A stretch of 64,000 nucleotides of DNA. It comes from Salinicola acroporae. GTDB taxonomy: Bacteria > Pseudomonadota > Gammaproteobacteria > Pseudomonadales > Halomonadaceae. Location of the stretch: positions 1 to 64,000 of the forward strand of contig NZ_PZJW01000002.1 in NCBI RefSeq assembly GCF_003206615.1. Direction: 5' to 3'. Below, piece after piece: positions 44,981 to 54,579 of the stretch (positions are counted from its first letter, which is position 1; every line of letters starts with the position of its first letter). The position numbers and the translations under genes were made by a program. The notes beneath the pieces were generated by a model. The model ran no database searches, was not told where the DNA came from, and worked only from the letters and a program-made list of their open reading frames with translations.

Positions 44981-45928
44981 ATGGATATCGAACGACTGGA
45001 CCTGAATCTGCTGGTGACCCTCGACACCTTGCTGGTGGAGCGCAATGTCAGTCGCGCCGCCAAGCGGCTGCATCTCAGCCAGCCGGCGATCTCCACCCGC
45101 CTGACCCGGCTGCGCGAGCTGCTGGGCGACCCGCTGCTGCTGCCCGCCCAGCGCGGCATGATCCCCACCCAGCGCGCGCTGGAGCTTCAGGCGCTGCTGC
45201 ACGCCGCCATCGAGGGCGTGCGCCAGGTCATCGCCACCGGCAGCCCGTTCGACCCGGCCACGGCACGGGCCACGGTCGCTATCGCCGCCAGCGACTATGT
45301 GCAGTACTCGGTCCTGATGCCGCTGGCACTGACCCTGAGCCGGGAGGCACCGGGGCTCAGGATCGCCTGGCGGACGATCGACACCGGGCTCCTGGAGGCG
45401 CAGATGGCGCGTGGAGAAGTCGATCTGGCCCTGACCACCCCCGGAACGGCGCCGGAAAACCTGCGCATGCGCACGCTCTATCGCGAGGAGTACGTCGCCA
45501 TCGTGCGCCCGGACCACCCTGCCTTGTCGGAACCGCTCGATCTCGACACCTTTTGCCGGCTGGAGCACGTCATCGTCTCGCCGGCAGGCGGCGGCTTTCA
45601 CGGTCCCGTGGACGACGCCCTGGCCGCCGTCGGCCGGTCCCGCCGCGTGGCCCTGTCGGCGCCGGGATTCCTGGTGGTGCCGGAGATCGTTGCGCGCAGC
45701 GACATGATCGCGCTGGTCCCCACCCGGGTCGCCGGGGACCGCGTCGGCCGGGTCCGGCTGCTGGCCCCGCCGCTACCCGTCCCCGGCTTCGACATGGCCA
45801 TGGTCTGGCACGAGCGCACCACCACCCACCCGCTGCACCGATGGCTGCGCCAGCGGATCGGCGAGTTGGTTTCGGCTTCGGGGAAGGATGGCGGGGAGAT
45901 GCCGGTACCTGCGCCACCCGGCACCTGA
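44981..45928 (+). CDS. LysR family regulator (NodD/LinR-like)
   Basis: 315 residues. The HTH is LDLNLLVTLDTLLVERNVSRAAKRLHLSQPAISTRLTRLRELLGDPLLLP, which is the NodD-like start (DLNLL) of the LinR/PhcT group. The effector domain follows. The 102-base gap to the divergent quinone reductase gene has an AT-rich patch (CCGATATTTTATGG) suited to a LysR box. Together they look like a quinone or phenol-responsive pair. Confidence 0.88.
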   Translation: MDIERLDLNLLVTLDTLLVERNVSRAAKRLHLSQPAISTRLTRLRELLGDPLLLPAQRGMIPTQRALELQALLHAAIEGVRQVIATGSPFDPATARATVAIAASDYVQYSVLMPLALTLSREAPGLRIAWRTIDTGLLEAQMARGEVDLALTTPGTAPENLRMRTLYREEYVAIVRPDHPALSEPLDLDTFCRLEHVIVSPAGGGFHGPVDDALAAVGRSRRVALSAPGFLVVPEIVARSDMIALVPTRVAGDRVGRVRLLAPPLPVPGFDMAMVWHERTTTHPLHRWLRQRIGELVSASGKDGGEMPVPAPPGT

Positions 45929-46164
45929 GTCGGCGTCGTCTGGGAAATCGATGATCGATCGCCAGGCAAAAATCGGCGGTAGATCGTCAGGATTGACGAT
46001 CGGGACAGTGCGACGGCATGACCTACGAGCGGATATCGCGAGTCAAAGACGGACCGGGCTGGCGTACCAGTCCAAGCCGGGTAAATGAGTAGCGTGACCG
46101 GACTGACTGGGGGACGCCGGATAGGCGAGAGCGGGCGGCTTTCAGCTACAACGCAGAGCGGCGA
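45929..46164. other. Intergenic region with a hairpin and a possible MITE relic
   Basis: No gene is supported here. GATCGTCA/TGACGATC (45982-45989, 45994-46001) forms an 8-bp stem. AGGCAAAAATCGGCG (45964-45978) is identical to 15 bases of the repeat at 27605-27619, and GTAAATGAG recurs at 46081. This may be a decayed, interrupted copy of that element. Confidence 0.45.
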
Positions 46165-46203
46165 AATAAAAAGCCCGATTCGACAGTGTCTTGCCGAATC
46201 GGG
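46165..46203 (-). terminator. Terminator of the glrKqseGglrR operon
   Basis: On the minus strand CCCGATTCG, a 12-base loop, CGAATCGGG, then CTTTTTATTT. The perfect 9-bp stem is at 46174-46182 and 46195-46203, about 80 bases past the glrR stop. Confidence 0.9.
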
Positions 46204-46285
46204 TGATCGCCCATCGAGGGGGTCGTGTCGTTTCAGTGGGCCGGCTGCCACGCCTTGGCGCGTTCGGAGTGCCGGCCGGCGGAGA

Positions 46286-47716
<1,431 letters not shown>

Positions 47717-47869
47717 GGGATTGGCACCTCCTGCCACCGCTTGTACCTTATCGCTGCCGATCAGGCTGTGTCACGTTCGTTGTGACGCGGTCGCGCGCGC
47801 CGATATGGCCTGGCATCGCGCGGATGGCTTGGTTTGACGTGAGTGTTGTCGTGCGCAGCTTGCGCGTTG

Positions 47870-48412
47870 TCAGTCGCGGGCGTTGATCGTCCGCTCGATA
47901 TCGGTCAACGCTTCCAGCTTGTCCGACATCTCCTTGAGCTGTTGCCTCAGCTTCTCGTTTTCCTGCTTCAGTGCCCGCGTATCGTTGTCTACCGCCCGAT
48001 GGCTCCCGTTCGTGCCTCGCGAGGCATAGAGTTGTCGACGCTCTTCGAGTTCGTTCAGCCATTGCTGCAGCAGAGGCTGCAATCGGGCAGGTGCCGAACC
48101 GATCGAGGCCTTGTAGAAATTCGAGGCCTGGGCCCATTGAGCGGGGCCATCCCAGGAGAGCACCACGGCTCGCACGGCCTTCTGGTCCATGCGGCTGCGA
48201 CCGACCCGCTCCAGCACCTCGTCGCGCCACTCGTCATCGCCCCGCTGCGCTTCCAGCCCGAACGCGACCCAGGAGTCGACCAGGCAGACATTGTCGGCGT
48301 AGGAGGGAATGTCGCCGCAGCCATACTGCCTGGGTTCGCTGGACAATGACTGGCAGCCCGCCAGTGCCATCATGCCGAACAGGGCGAGCGTCGTTCTTAT
48401 CTGACTGACCAT
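47870..48412 (-). CDS. qseG: Outer-membrane lipoprotein QseG
   Basis: 180 residues. The lipoprotein signal ends in MMALAGC (Cys at 20). The mature part has four Cys (YGCGDIPSYADNVCLVDSW), then a helical region; the last about 40 residues (DTRALKQENEKLRQQLKEMSDKLEALTDIE) form a coiled coil. The gene position between glrK and glrR and the coiled-coil end match QseG, a lipoprotein that binds and stimulates the GlrK (QseE) sensor from the periplasm. It starts inside the end of glrK (16-base overlap). Confidence 0.82.
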   Translation of the reverse strand: MVSQIRTTLALFGMMALAGCQSLSSEPRQYGCGDIPSYADNVCLVDSWVAFGLEAQRGDDEWRDEVLERVGRSRMDQKAVRAVVLSWDGPAQWAQASNFYKASIGSAPARLQPLLQQWLNELEERRQLYASRGTNGSHRAVDNDTRALKQENEKLRQQLKEMSDKLEALTDIERTINARD

Positions 48413-49920
48413 GTTTCTTTCCTTGCCTCACCGCCCGGAAACGTATCGTCCGGCGCGGCCTCATTATCGTGTTGCGCGCCGCGCAGCGGCGCGCTGGCCC
48501 ACGGTAGCGTGAGCCGGAAACAGACGGGCAATTCGGTATCATCCACCAGCGCCAGCTTCCCGTCCTGCAATCGAGCGCAGTCCGCGGCGACCGAGAGTCC
48601 GATACCGGAGCCCTTGAGCGGCCCCTTCCGACGCGCGCTGCCCTGATAGAACGCTTCGAACAGGTGCTCGCGATCCAACTCGGCAATGGGCTCCCCGCTA
48701 TTGGCGACATCCAGTGCCAGCCAGTCACGCTGGTGGGTGGCGCGAATCACCAGTTCGCCACCGTCGCTGCCATAGGCGATCGCGTTGGAGATCAGGTTGT
48801 CCAGCACCCGGGCCGTGCGCTCCCGATCCGCCTGCCAGGTCAGCGGATGATGCGGACTCCGGACCTGCATGCCCTTGTTGTCGAGTGCCAGGCGGTGCTT
48901 GGAGAGAACCTCCTGGATGACCGTGGCGACATCGAACTGGGTGACCTTCATTCGACGACTGTTCTGCAGCAGATTGTAATCCAGAAGCTGCTCGATCAAG
49001 GTCTGCAGCTCCAGGCCATTTTCATCGATCAGCCTGACGACCTCGCTCTGGCGTTCGTTGAGTTCCCCGGCCACGCCGTCGGACAACAGTGACGTGCCCT
49101 CGCGAACGCTGGCCAGCGGCGTTTTCAGCTCGTGCGACATGTGGCGCAGGAACTGCTGCTTCTGCGCTTCGAGCTCGGACAAGCGCCCCGACAACCAGGT
49201 CAGCCGCTCGCCCAATTGGACCAGCTCGGCGGGCCCCTGGATGCGGGTCGGCGTGTCACTGTGATCGCCACTGCCGAGGCCGAAGATCCGTCGCTCGAGT
49301 TGGCGGATCGGGCGAGTGATCAGCCAGGTGAAGAACAGCATCAGCATCAGGCTGGCGGAAACCAGGGCAGCGGTCTGCATCCACAGCCGAGCCTTCACCG
49401 CGTCGGCCTGTTCGCGGATATCGGCGATGCGCGCGTCGATCAGGTCGTTGGTGGCGTCCCTCACCGCATCGGACTCCGCGGCAAATCCCGAGAACCGCTG
49501 CAAGAACGCGCCCATATCATCGTCAACCGAGGACGACGGCAGCACCCGAAGTTGGCGGAAGCGCTCGACCAGCGACTGAAAGTCTGGGTTGTCGCGCATC
49601 AGCGGCTCGTGCTGTTGGAGCAGTTCACCGAACTGTCGGGCCTTCTGATTGTAGATATCGCGCAGGCCCTCCTCCTCGATCACCGCATACTGGCGGGCGC
49701 TGCGCTCCATCTGCAATGCCAGCGAGCTCAGCATGCGCGCGCGGCGGGTCTCCTCGACGGCTTGACGAGCGCTCTGGTCAGCCAGGCTCGAGAGCTGCGA
49801 CAACGCCTGACCGGCCTGAAACATCAGCACGGCTATCGGCAGCATGACGACGACGAAGGCAAGCAACACCAATTGCAGAAGCGAGCGAGGCCGCCAACGT
49901 CGGGAGAGCTCGGTGGTCAT
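48397..49920 (-). CDS. glrK: Sensor histidine kinase GlrK (QseE)
   Basis: 507 residues from the ATG at 49920, chosen because MTTELSRRWRPRSLLQLVLLAF lines up with the start of the enteric kinase; an ATG at 49956 is also in frame. One membrane helix at 15-40, a helical periplasmic domain to about 190, a second helix (TAALVSASLMLMLFFTWLI), then HAMP, HisKA (FLRHMSHELKTPLASVREGTSLL) and HATPase (NLISNAIAYGSDGGELV, GIGLSVAADCARLQDGKLAL). It phosphorylates GlrR. First gene of glrK-qseG-glrR, the order found in enterobacteria. Confidence 0.92.
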   Translation of the reverse strand: MTTELSRRWRPRSLLQLVLLAFVVVMLPIAVLMFQAGQALSQLSSLADQSARQAVEETRRARMLSSLALQMERSARQYAVIEEEGLRDIYNQKARQFGELLQQHEPLMRDNPDFQSLVERFRQLRVLPSSSVDDDMGAFLQRFSGFAAESDAVRDATNDLIDARIADIREQADAVKARLWMQTAALVSASLMLMLFFTWLITRPIRQLERRIFGLGSGDHSDTPTRIQGPAELVQLGERLTWLSGRLSELEAQKQQFLRHMSHELKTPLASVREGTSLLSDGVAGELNERQSEVVRLIDENGLELQTLIEQLLDYNLLQNSRRMKVTQFDVATVIQEVLSKHRLALDNKGMQVRSPHHPLTWQADRERTARVLDNLISNAIAYGSDGGELVIRATHQRDWLALDVANSGEPIAELDREHLFEAFYQGSARRKGPLKGSGIGLSVAADCARLQDGKLALVDDTELPVCFRLTLPWASAPLRGAQHDNEAAPDDTFPGGEARKETWSVR

Positions 49921-50079
49921 GAGATTCGCTCTGTGCAGGATACCCATTGGGGTCATGGATCGTTCCGCAAGGATAACATCTTTGTTGAAAGCCCATTCAG
50001 ATCGAACCGTTGAGCGCGAATCCGAATCTCATCCGCCGGTCGACAGTGCCGGTACCGATCGTGGGCGGGGAATCCACTC

Positions 50080-50107
50080 AAAAAAAGAGGGCCGGCAGAG
50101 CCGGCCC
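50080..50107 (-). terminator. Terminator between the RNA candidate and glrK
   Basis: On the minus strand GGGCCGGC, loop TCT, GCCGGCCC, then TCTTTTTTT. The stem (50089-50096 with 50100-50107) is perfect. It points away from argA and lies about 160 bases before glrK. The argA message ends at its own terminator (50642-50690), so this one must end a separate transcript that starts between them. Confidence 0.88.
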
Positions 50108-50526
50108 AAGGTACGCAGGGAACTGAAGGGTCGAGAACGACCTTGAAACACTGCCTGAATCAGCTATTCGAGATCGCTCCCGTGGCCCGAAGGCCCCGAA
50201 GCCAGTATTCGACTGAGCCATTCAGGGGCTACCGAATACCGGGGCGGCGAACCGCCTGCTTCGTCTTCGCGCCGGTCGCCGGAGTGTGGTCCGGCGGCCG
50301 GCTGCAATGGGTCCCCTCTCACGAGGGGGAAGGCATCCTTGCCGGGGCATCCTTGCCCAAGTGGTGCATCTCCTTGCCCGATGGGCCGCACCCGTCTCAT
50401 CGCAACCTAAGTCACACATCGCGTGGAGCGGACGCTGACGAATCCTGAAGGCCCTGCACAGGGTAGTCGAGGCACCTGCCAGGATTCGGCGAGACAAGTC
50501 CGAGGACATCGTCTCGTCGCTCTCGA
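50080..50526 (-). ncRNA. Candidate CsrA-binding small RNA upstream of glrK
   Basis: No protein frame makes sense here, yet the stretch lies between a sigma-54-type promoter and a terminator. On the minus strand three neighbouring hairpins hold GGA in the loop: GCAAGGAGATGC (50366-50377), GGGCAAGGATGCCC (50345-50358) and GGCAAGGATGCC (50332-50343). CAAGGATG fits the CsrA/RsmA recognition sequence ACARGGAUG. A stable hairpin CCCCTC/GAGGGG follows (about 50311-50329), and other GGA sites occur near 50442 and 50500. The length (about 445 nt) is near that of CsrB. By location, promoter type and orientation it corresponds to glmY of enterobacteria, but I do not see GlmY sequence. The 5' end is estimated from the promoter. 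Confidence 0.55.
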
Positions 50527-50536
50527 TCTAGATTAT

Positions 50537-50553
50537 TGCGATAGCCGTGCCAA
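50537..50553 (-). promoter_or_regulatory. Sigma-54 (-24/-12) promoter of the RNA candidate
   Basis: On the minus strand TTGGCACGGCTATCGCA: the -24 element TTGGCACG is a perfect match, the spacer is exact (GG at 50551-50550, GC at 50539-50538, 12 apart), and the -12 element TCGCA differs from TTGCA by one base. Transcription should begin near 50526. Confidence 0.7.
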
Positions 50554-50641
50554 CATTCTAAAGAACGATAAATATCATATACTTAAATTCACAACCTTTC
50601 ATGTATTCACGCCGTTGGCCACCGATGGCCGCGGAAGGACG

Positions 50642-50690
50642 AAAAAAAAGGGTCGAAAACGTCGGCTTTGACCGACGCTTTTTGACCCTT
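50642..50690 (-). terminator. Terminator of argA (nested hairpin)
   Basis: On the minus strand GGGTC, CGTCGG-loop-CCGACG inside, then GACCC and eight T. The outer stem is at 50650-50654 and 50684-50688, the inner at 50660-50665 and 50672-50677. It lies about 90 bases past the argA stop. The inner stem doubles as one of the GTC-N10-GAC dyads. Confidence 0.88.
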
Positions 50691-50787
50691 TCTCTTCTAT
50701 TTCAATAAAATCATATACTTGACGCGTCTCCATTTGGAGACGCCGTGATGAGAAACTGCCCGCTTCGAGTGTCGCTTTACAGCGACT
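50660..50787 (-). promoter_or_regulatory. Three GTC-N10-GAC dyads, candidate GlrR binding sites
   Basis: CGTC-N10-GACG at 50660-50677, CGTC-N10-GACG at 50725-50742 and TGTC-N10-GACT at 50770-50787. GlrR of enterobacteria binds TGTC-N10-GACA in several copies upstream of glmY. Here all three share the GTC-N10-GAC core and lie about 140, 210 and 250 bases upstream of the predicted sigma-54 start, a normal distance for an enhancer. The first also forms the inner stem of the argA terminator, so function as a binding site is not certain. Confidence 0.5.
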
Positions 50788-52135
50788 TGAGCAGTACCTT
50801 GGAGCGCCGAGCCTGATCGTAGGTCTCGCGCTTGAGGTCCGGCAACGCTTCCGGCGTGGAGAGCGAGAAGCCCCGCTCCACGAACCAGTGGGTGGTATGG
50901 GTGGTCAGGGCGAACAACCGGGTGAACCCCCGGCGACGCGCACGACGCTCTATCTCCGCCAGCAGCGTCTCCCCTCGGGTTCCCCGGCGATAATCGGTAT
51001 GCACGGCCAGACAGGCGAGCTCTCCCATCTTCGCTTCGGTGTAGCCATGCAGCGCGGCACAGCCGATCGCCATGCCGTCACGGTCGATCACCACGTAATC
51101 CTCGATCTCGTGTTCGAGCCGCTCGCGAGTTCGAGCCACCAGCATGCCACTGGCCTCGAGCGGCTTGAGCAGGGCCAGCAGGCCACCGACGTCATCCAGC
51201 ACCGCCTGGCGCAGCAGCTCGTAGCGATTCTGGGTGATCATGGTGCCGACGCCATCGCGGGTGAACAGCTCGCCGAGCAGAGCGTCATGATCGCGCCACG
51301 AGAGCAGATGGGTACGGCCGACACCGTGGCGGGCCGCGCCGCAGGCGGCACTGAGGTGGCGGGAGAGTTCGCTGCCGGGGCTGGCCCGTTCGCGCAGGAT
51401 ATCGGCCTCGTCGGGGGTCAGTTGGCGCTGCAACTGGCCGTCGTCGTCGTGCAGTCCGGCCGACTCGCCGAGCAGGATCAGCTTGTCCGCCTTGAGCGAG
51501 ACCGCCACGTGCTGGGCGATTTCCGAGGCGTCGAGGTCGAAGACCTCTCCCGTACGGGAGTAGCCCAGAGGAGGCAGGATCACCAGATTGCCACCGGCGA
51601 GCAGGCTCTCGATGGCCTCGCTGCGGACCCGGCGCACTTCCCCGCTGTGGTCGAAATCCACGCCGCCGCGCACACCCAGCGGCTTGGCCGAAACCAGGTT
51701 GCCGGAAACCGCCGTGAGCTCCACGCCGTGCAACGGCGTGTTGGGCAGACCCAGGGAGAGCTGGGCCTCCAGCTCGAGCCGGTGGACCGCCGCGATCCGT
51801 TCGACATGATCCATGATCTCGCGATCGGCCACCCAGCGCCCGTCGACGTGAACCGGCTCGACCTCGGCACTCTCGAGAGCGGCGGCGACCTGGGGCCGGA
51901 TGCCGTAGACGAGCACCACCCTCACGCCCAGGGTGTGCACCAGCGCCAGATCCTGCAGCAACTGCCCGCGCCACGACGACGCCATCGCCTCGCCCTCCAC
52001 CAGAACGACGAAGGTCTTGCCACGGTGGGCATTGACATAGGGCGATGAGTGGCGAAACCAGTCGACGAAGGGAAAACGCGAGTCCAAGGGGTTGACGCTC
52101 CGGCAATGAGACAGGGCTCTGAGGACACACTGCAT
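50777..52135 (-). CDS. argA: N-acetylglutamate synthase
   Basis: 452 residues from the ATG at 52135 (an in-frame TTG lies six codons upstream). The amino-acid-kinase-like domain covers about 1-290 (WFRHSSPYVNAHRGKTFVVLVEGEA, RVVLVYGIRPQVAAAL, VSAKPLGVRGGVDFDHSGEVR). The C-terminal GNAT domain has LACLAVHTDYRRGTRGETLL as its acetyl-CoA motif and FALTTHTTHWFVERGF. It acetylates glutamate, the first step of arginine synthesis, and such enzymes are inhibited by arginine. A possible extended -10 element (TGGTATAGT, 52298-52306) lies upstream. It ends at the nested terminator at 50642. Confidence 0.95.
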   Translation of the reverse strand: MQCVLRALSHCRSVNPLDSRFPFVDWFRHSSPYVNAHRGKTFVVLVEGEAMASSWRGQLLQDLALVHTLGVRVVLVYGIRPQVAAALESAEVEPVHVDGRWVADREIMDHVERIAAVHRLELEAQLSLGLPNTPLHGVELTAVSGNLVSAKPLGVRGGVDFDHSGEVRRVRSEAIESLLAGGNLVILPPLGYSRTGEVFDLDASEIAQHVAVSLKADKLILLGESAGLHDDDGQLQRQLTPDEADILRERASPGSELSRHLSAACGAARHGVGRTHLLSWRDHDALLGELFTRDGVGTMITQNRYELLRQAVLDDVGGLLALLKPLEASGMLVARTRERLEHEIEDYVVIDRDGMAIGCAALHGYTEAKMGELACLAVHTDYRRGTRGETLLAEIERRARRRGFTRLFALTTHTTHWFVERGFSLSTPEALPDLKRETYDQARRSKVLLKSL

Positions 52136-52356
52136 AAATGGCTGCGCGGGCAAATCACGTCGTTGTGCGGTGCCGGGGCGCCGGTCCGATCGGAATCCTC
52201 AGCTATACCCCATAGGCTCCGGTTCCTGTGCTCCGCACGCCTCGTGCTTTACGCCGCTCGTCAATTTATTCAGCGCTTCTTAAACGAGTCTGCGTCAACT
52301 ATACCAGAGCATCTCGGGGCCGGTAGAGCAGGACCGGCGTGCTCGGCGCCGGCAGA

Positions 52357-52379
52357 CCGGCCCGTCAATGACGGACCGG
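52357..52379 (-). terminator. Imperfect GC-rich hairpin after the Pit gene
   Basis: CCGGCCCGTC (52357-52366), loop AAT, GACGGACCGG (52370-52379): 10-bp stem with one mismatch, about 20 bases past the stop. No T-run follows, so it may be weak or have another role. Confidence 0.4.
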
Positions 52380-52398
52380 CACAGGGCAGCGCGAGCTG

Positions 52399-53667
52399 TC
52401 AGCCGAACATGCCCTTGAACATGAAGAAGAAGGCGATGGAGAGTAGCGCGCCAGCCGGCAGGGTGATCAGCCAGGAGAGCACGATCGAGCCGAGCACGCG
52501 CAGGTTGAGTGCCGCCATGCCGCGCGCCAGCCCGACCCCGAGTACCGCGCCGACCAGCGTGTGCGTGGTCGAGATCGGCAAGCCGGTACCGGAGGCGAGC
52601 ACGACGGTGGAAGCGGCGGAGAGCGTCGCCGCGAAACCGCGGCTAGGGGTCAGCTCGGTGATCCCGGTGCCGACGGTGGCGATGACCTTGTGGCCATAGG
52701 TCACCAGACCGACCACGATCCCGCCGCCGCCGAGCACCAGGACCCACCACGGCATGGTGGCCGAGCCGGTCACGCTGCCGCTGTTCTCGACCACGCTGAT
52801 GACCGCCGCCAGCGGGCCGACCGCGTTGGCGACGTCGTTAGAGCCGTGGGCGAAGGCCATGGCGCAGGCGGTGAACATCATCAGCACGCCGAAGATGCGC
52901 TCCACGCTGGAGAAGTCGTAGTTGCTGCGAGCCCGCCGGTCGCCCCGATTGATCCGGTTTTCCAGCAGCAGGCCGAACATCATGATGACGACGCCGAACG
53001 CCACCGCCAGCAGCAGGCTCTCGCCGAAGGTCAGGTGCAGGCCGACGTGGGACAGCCCCTTGACCAGGGTCACCATCGAGACGATGAAACCGACCAGGAA
53101 GATATACCCCGGTACGTAGCGCTTGGCCGCCGCGAATGGATCGGGGCTGTCGAAGATCAGCACCTGCACGGACCGGAACAGCATGAAGGCGAACACCCCC
53201 GCGATCAGCGGCGAGGTGATCCAGCTGAGCGCGATCGTTCCCACCGACCCCCAGTTGACCGACTGGACCCCGAGCCCGGCCACCGCGAACCCGACGATGG
53301 CGCCGACGATGGAGTGGGTGGTGGAGACCGGCCAGCCCTTCATGGACGCGATCATCAACCACGAACCGGCCGCCAGCAGCGACGCCAGCATGCCGTAGAT
53401 CAGCATCTGGGGATCACTCTGCAGCAGGCCGGGGTCGATGATGCCCTTGCGGATGGTCTCGGTGACCTGCCCCCCGGCCAGCCAGGCGCCGAGGAACTCG
53501 AAGATCACCGCGATGATGATCGCCTGCTTGATGGTGATCGCCTTGGAGCCGACCGAGGTTCCCATGGCATTCGCGACATCGTTGGCACCAACCCCCCATG
53601 CCATGAAGAAACCGAAGACACAGGCGAGAATGATGAAGACATCACCGTATTGCGCAATGATGGACAT
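52399..53667 (-). CDS. Low-affinity inorganic phosphate transporter, PitA type
   Basis: 422 residues with about ten to eleven membrane helices. The two inverted repeats of the Pho4/Pit family are clear: GVGANDVANAMGTSVGS with STTHSIVGAIVGFAVAGLG, and AHGSNDVANAVGPLAAV with STTHTLVGAVLGVGLA. It moves metal-phosphate with protons, or sodium in related proteins. It is preceded, 55 bases upstream, by the DUF47 gene on the same strand, the usual partner of Pit proteins. Confidence 0.92.
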   Translation of the reverse strand: MSIIAQYGDVFIILACVFGFFMAWGVGANDVANAMGTSVGSKAITIKQAIIIAVIFEFLGAWLAGGQVTETIRKGIIDPGLLQSDPQMLIYGMLASLLAAGSWLMIASMKGWPVSTTHSIVGAIVGFAVAGLGVQSVNWGSVGTIALSWITSPLIAGVFAFMLFRSVQVLIFDSPDPFAAAKRYVPGYIFLVGFIVSMVTLVKGLSHVGLHLTFGESLLLAVAFGVVIMMFGLLLENRINRGDRRARSNYDFSSVERIFGVLMMFTACAMAFAHGSNDVANAVGPLAAVISVVENSGSVTGSATMPWWVLVLGGGGIVVGLVTYGHKVIATVGTGITELTPSRGFAATLSAASTVVLASGTGLPISTTHTLVGAVLGVGLARGMAALNLRVLGSIVLSWLITLPAGALLSIAFFFMFKGMFG

Positions 53668-53722
53668 AGGCTTTGTTCGCTTGAGTGGCGTGACGAAGGC
53701 TTAGAATGACGAAGACCCGCGT

Positions 53723-54403
53723 TCAGCGGGCCGTCAGTATCTGCAGGCGGCTACCCACGCGCTCGGCGCGGTCGGATAACTCACCGATCCATTCGATGAT
53801 TTTATAGAGGAAGATCACATCGACCGGTGGCAGCTCCGCCTCGAGCTGGAACAGCTGGCGACGGATCGCGACCTGCTGGTCGTCGGCCTGGTGCTCGAGA
53901 TCGTGCAGCTCCCTGATCAGTTCGTGCATCACATCGGAGACGTTGCGACCGAAGCCGGACTCGAGCAGGTCCTCGAGTTCTTCCAGTGCCTTGCGCGCCT
54001 GGTCGACGGTGTCCACGGCGGTCCGCAGGTAGTCGCGCATCGGCTCCGCCAGCGGCTCGGGAATGCTCATGTTGCGACCGAGCATGATCCCGGTGATATC
54101 CCGGGCCTTGTTGGCGATCTTGTCCTGAACGCTGATCAGCTCCAGCAGATCGGAACGCGACACCGGCAGAAACATGGTGTTGGGCAGGTTGAGGCGCAAT
54201 TGCGTCTTGAGCTCGTCCGCCTCGTGCTCGAGCCGGGTGATCGCCTCGCGATACTTGCGAGCTTCTTCCCAGTCGCCCCCCAGCGCGGCATCGAAGAAAG
54301 GCAGCAACTGGCCGGCGCATTCGCTGGTCTTGACGATGTGAGCCAGGAGCGGTTGGAACGGCGATCGTCCAAACAGCGCCGAGAACGGATTGGTACTCAC
54401 CAT
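53723..54403 (-). CDS. DUF47 PhoU-like partner of the phosphate transporter
   Basis: 226 residues from the ATG at 54403. All helical: HEADELKTQLRLNLPNTMFLPVSRSDLLELISVQDKIANKARDI contains the metal-binding acidic/His helices of the TIGR00153/DUF47 (Pit accessory protein) family. YKIIEWIGELSDRAERVGSRLQIL closes it. Members are thought to regulate the neighbouring Pit transporter, much as PhoU does for Pst. The gene ends 55 bases before pit, so the two are surely co-transcribed. Confidence 0.92.
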   Translation of the reverse strand: MVSTNPFSALFGRSPFQPLLAHIVKTSECAGQLLPFFDAALGGDWEEARKYREAITRLEHEADELKTQLRLNLPNTMFLPVSRSDLLELISVQDKIANKARDITGIMLGRNMSIPEPLAEPMRDYLRTAVDTVDQARKALEELEDLLESGFGRNVSDVMHELIRELHDLEHQADDQQVAIRRQLFQLEAELPPVDVIFLYKIIEWIGELSDRAERVGSRLQILTAR

Positions 54404-54579
54404 AACGTGGCCTGGATGCGTTGGAAGTGGCGGCGCCAGTATAATGATTGCGTCTGGATGCGTCATGAAAAATTCATGTTACGCCGCCGGCCTGGTCGTG
54501 GAGCGAGTGATCCCGCCCCCGCTTCAGGACGGGCGACTTCAGACCGGCAACCCACGACCGGCCACCATCAGGAAGCTGC

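Noticed and set aside
50080-50526. RNase P RNA, tmRNA, 6S RNA or SRP RNA in the argA-glrK gap
   Set aside because: None of their conserved sequences (for example GAGGAAAGTCC of RNase P RNA) is present; the GGA hairpins fit a Csr-type RNA better.
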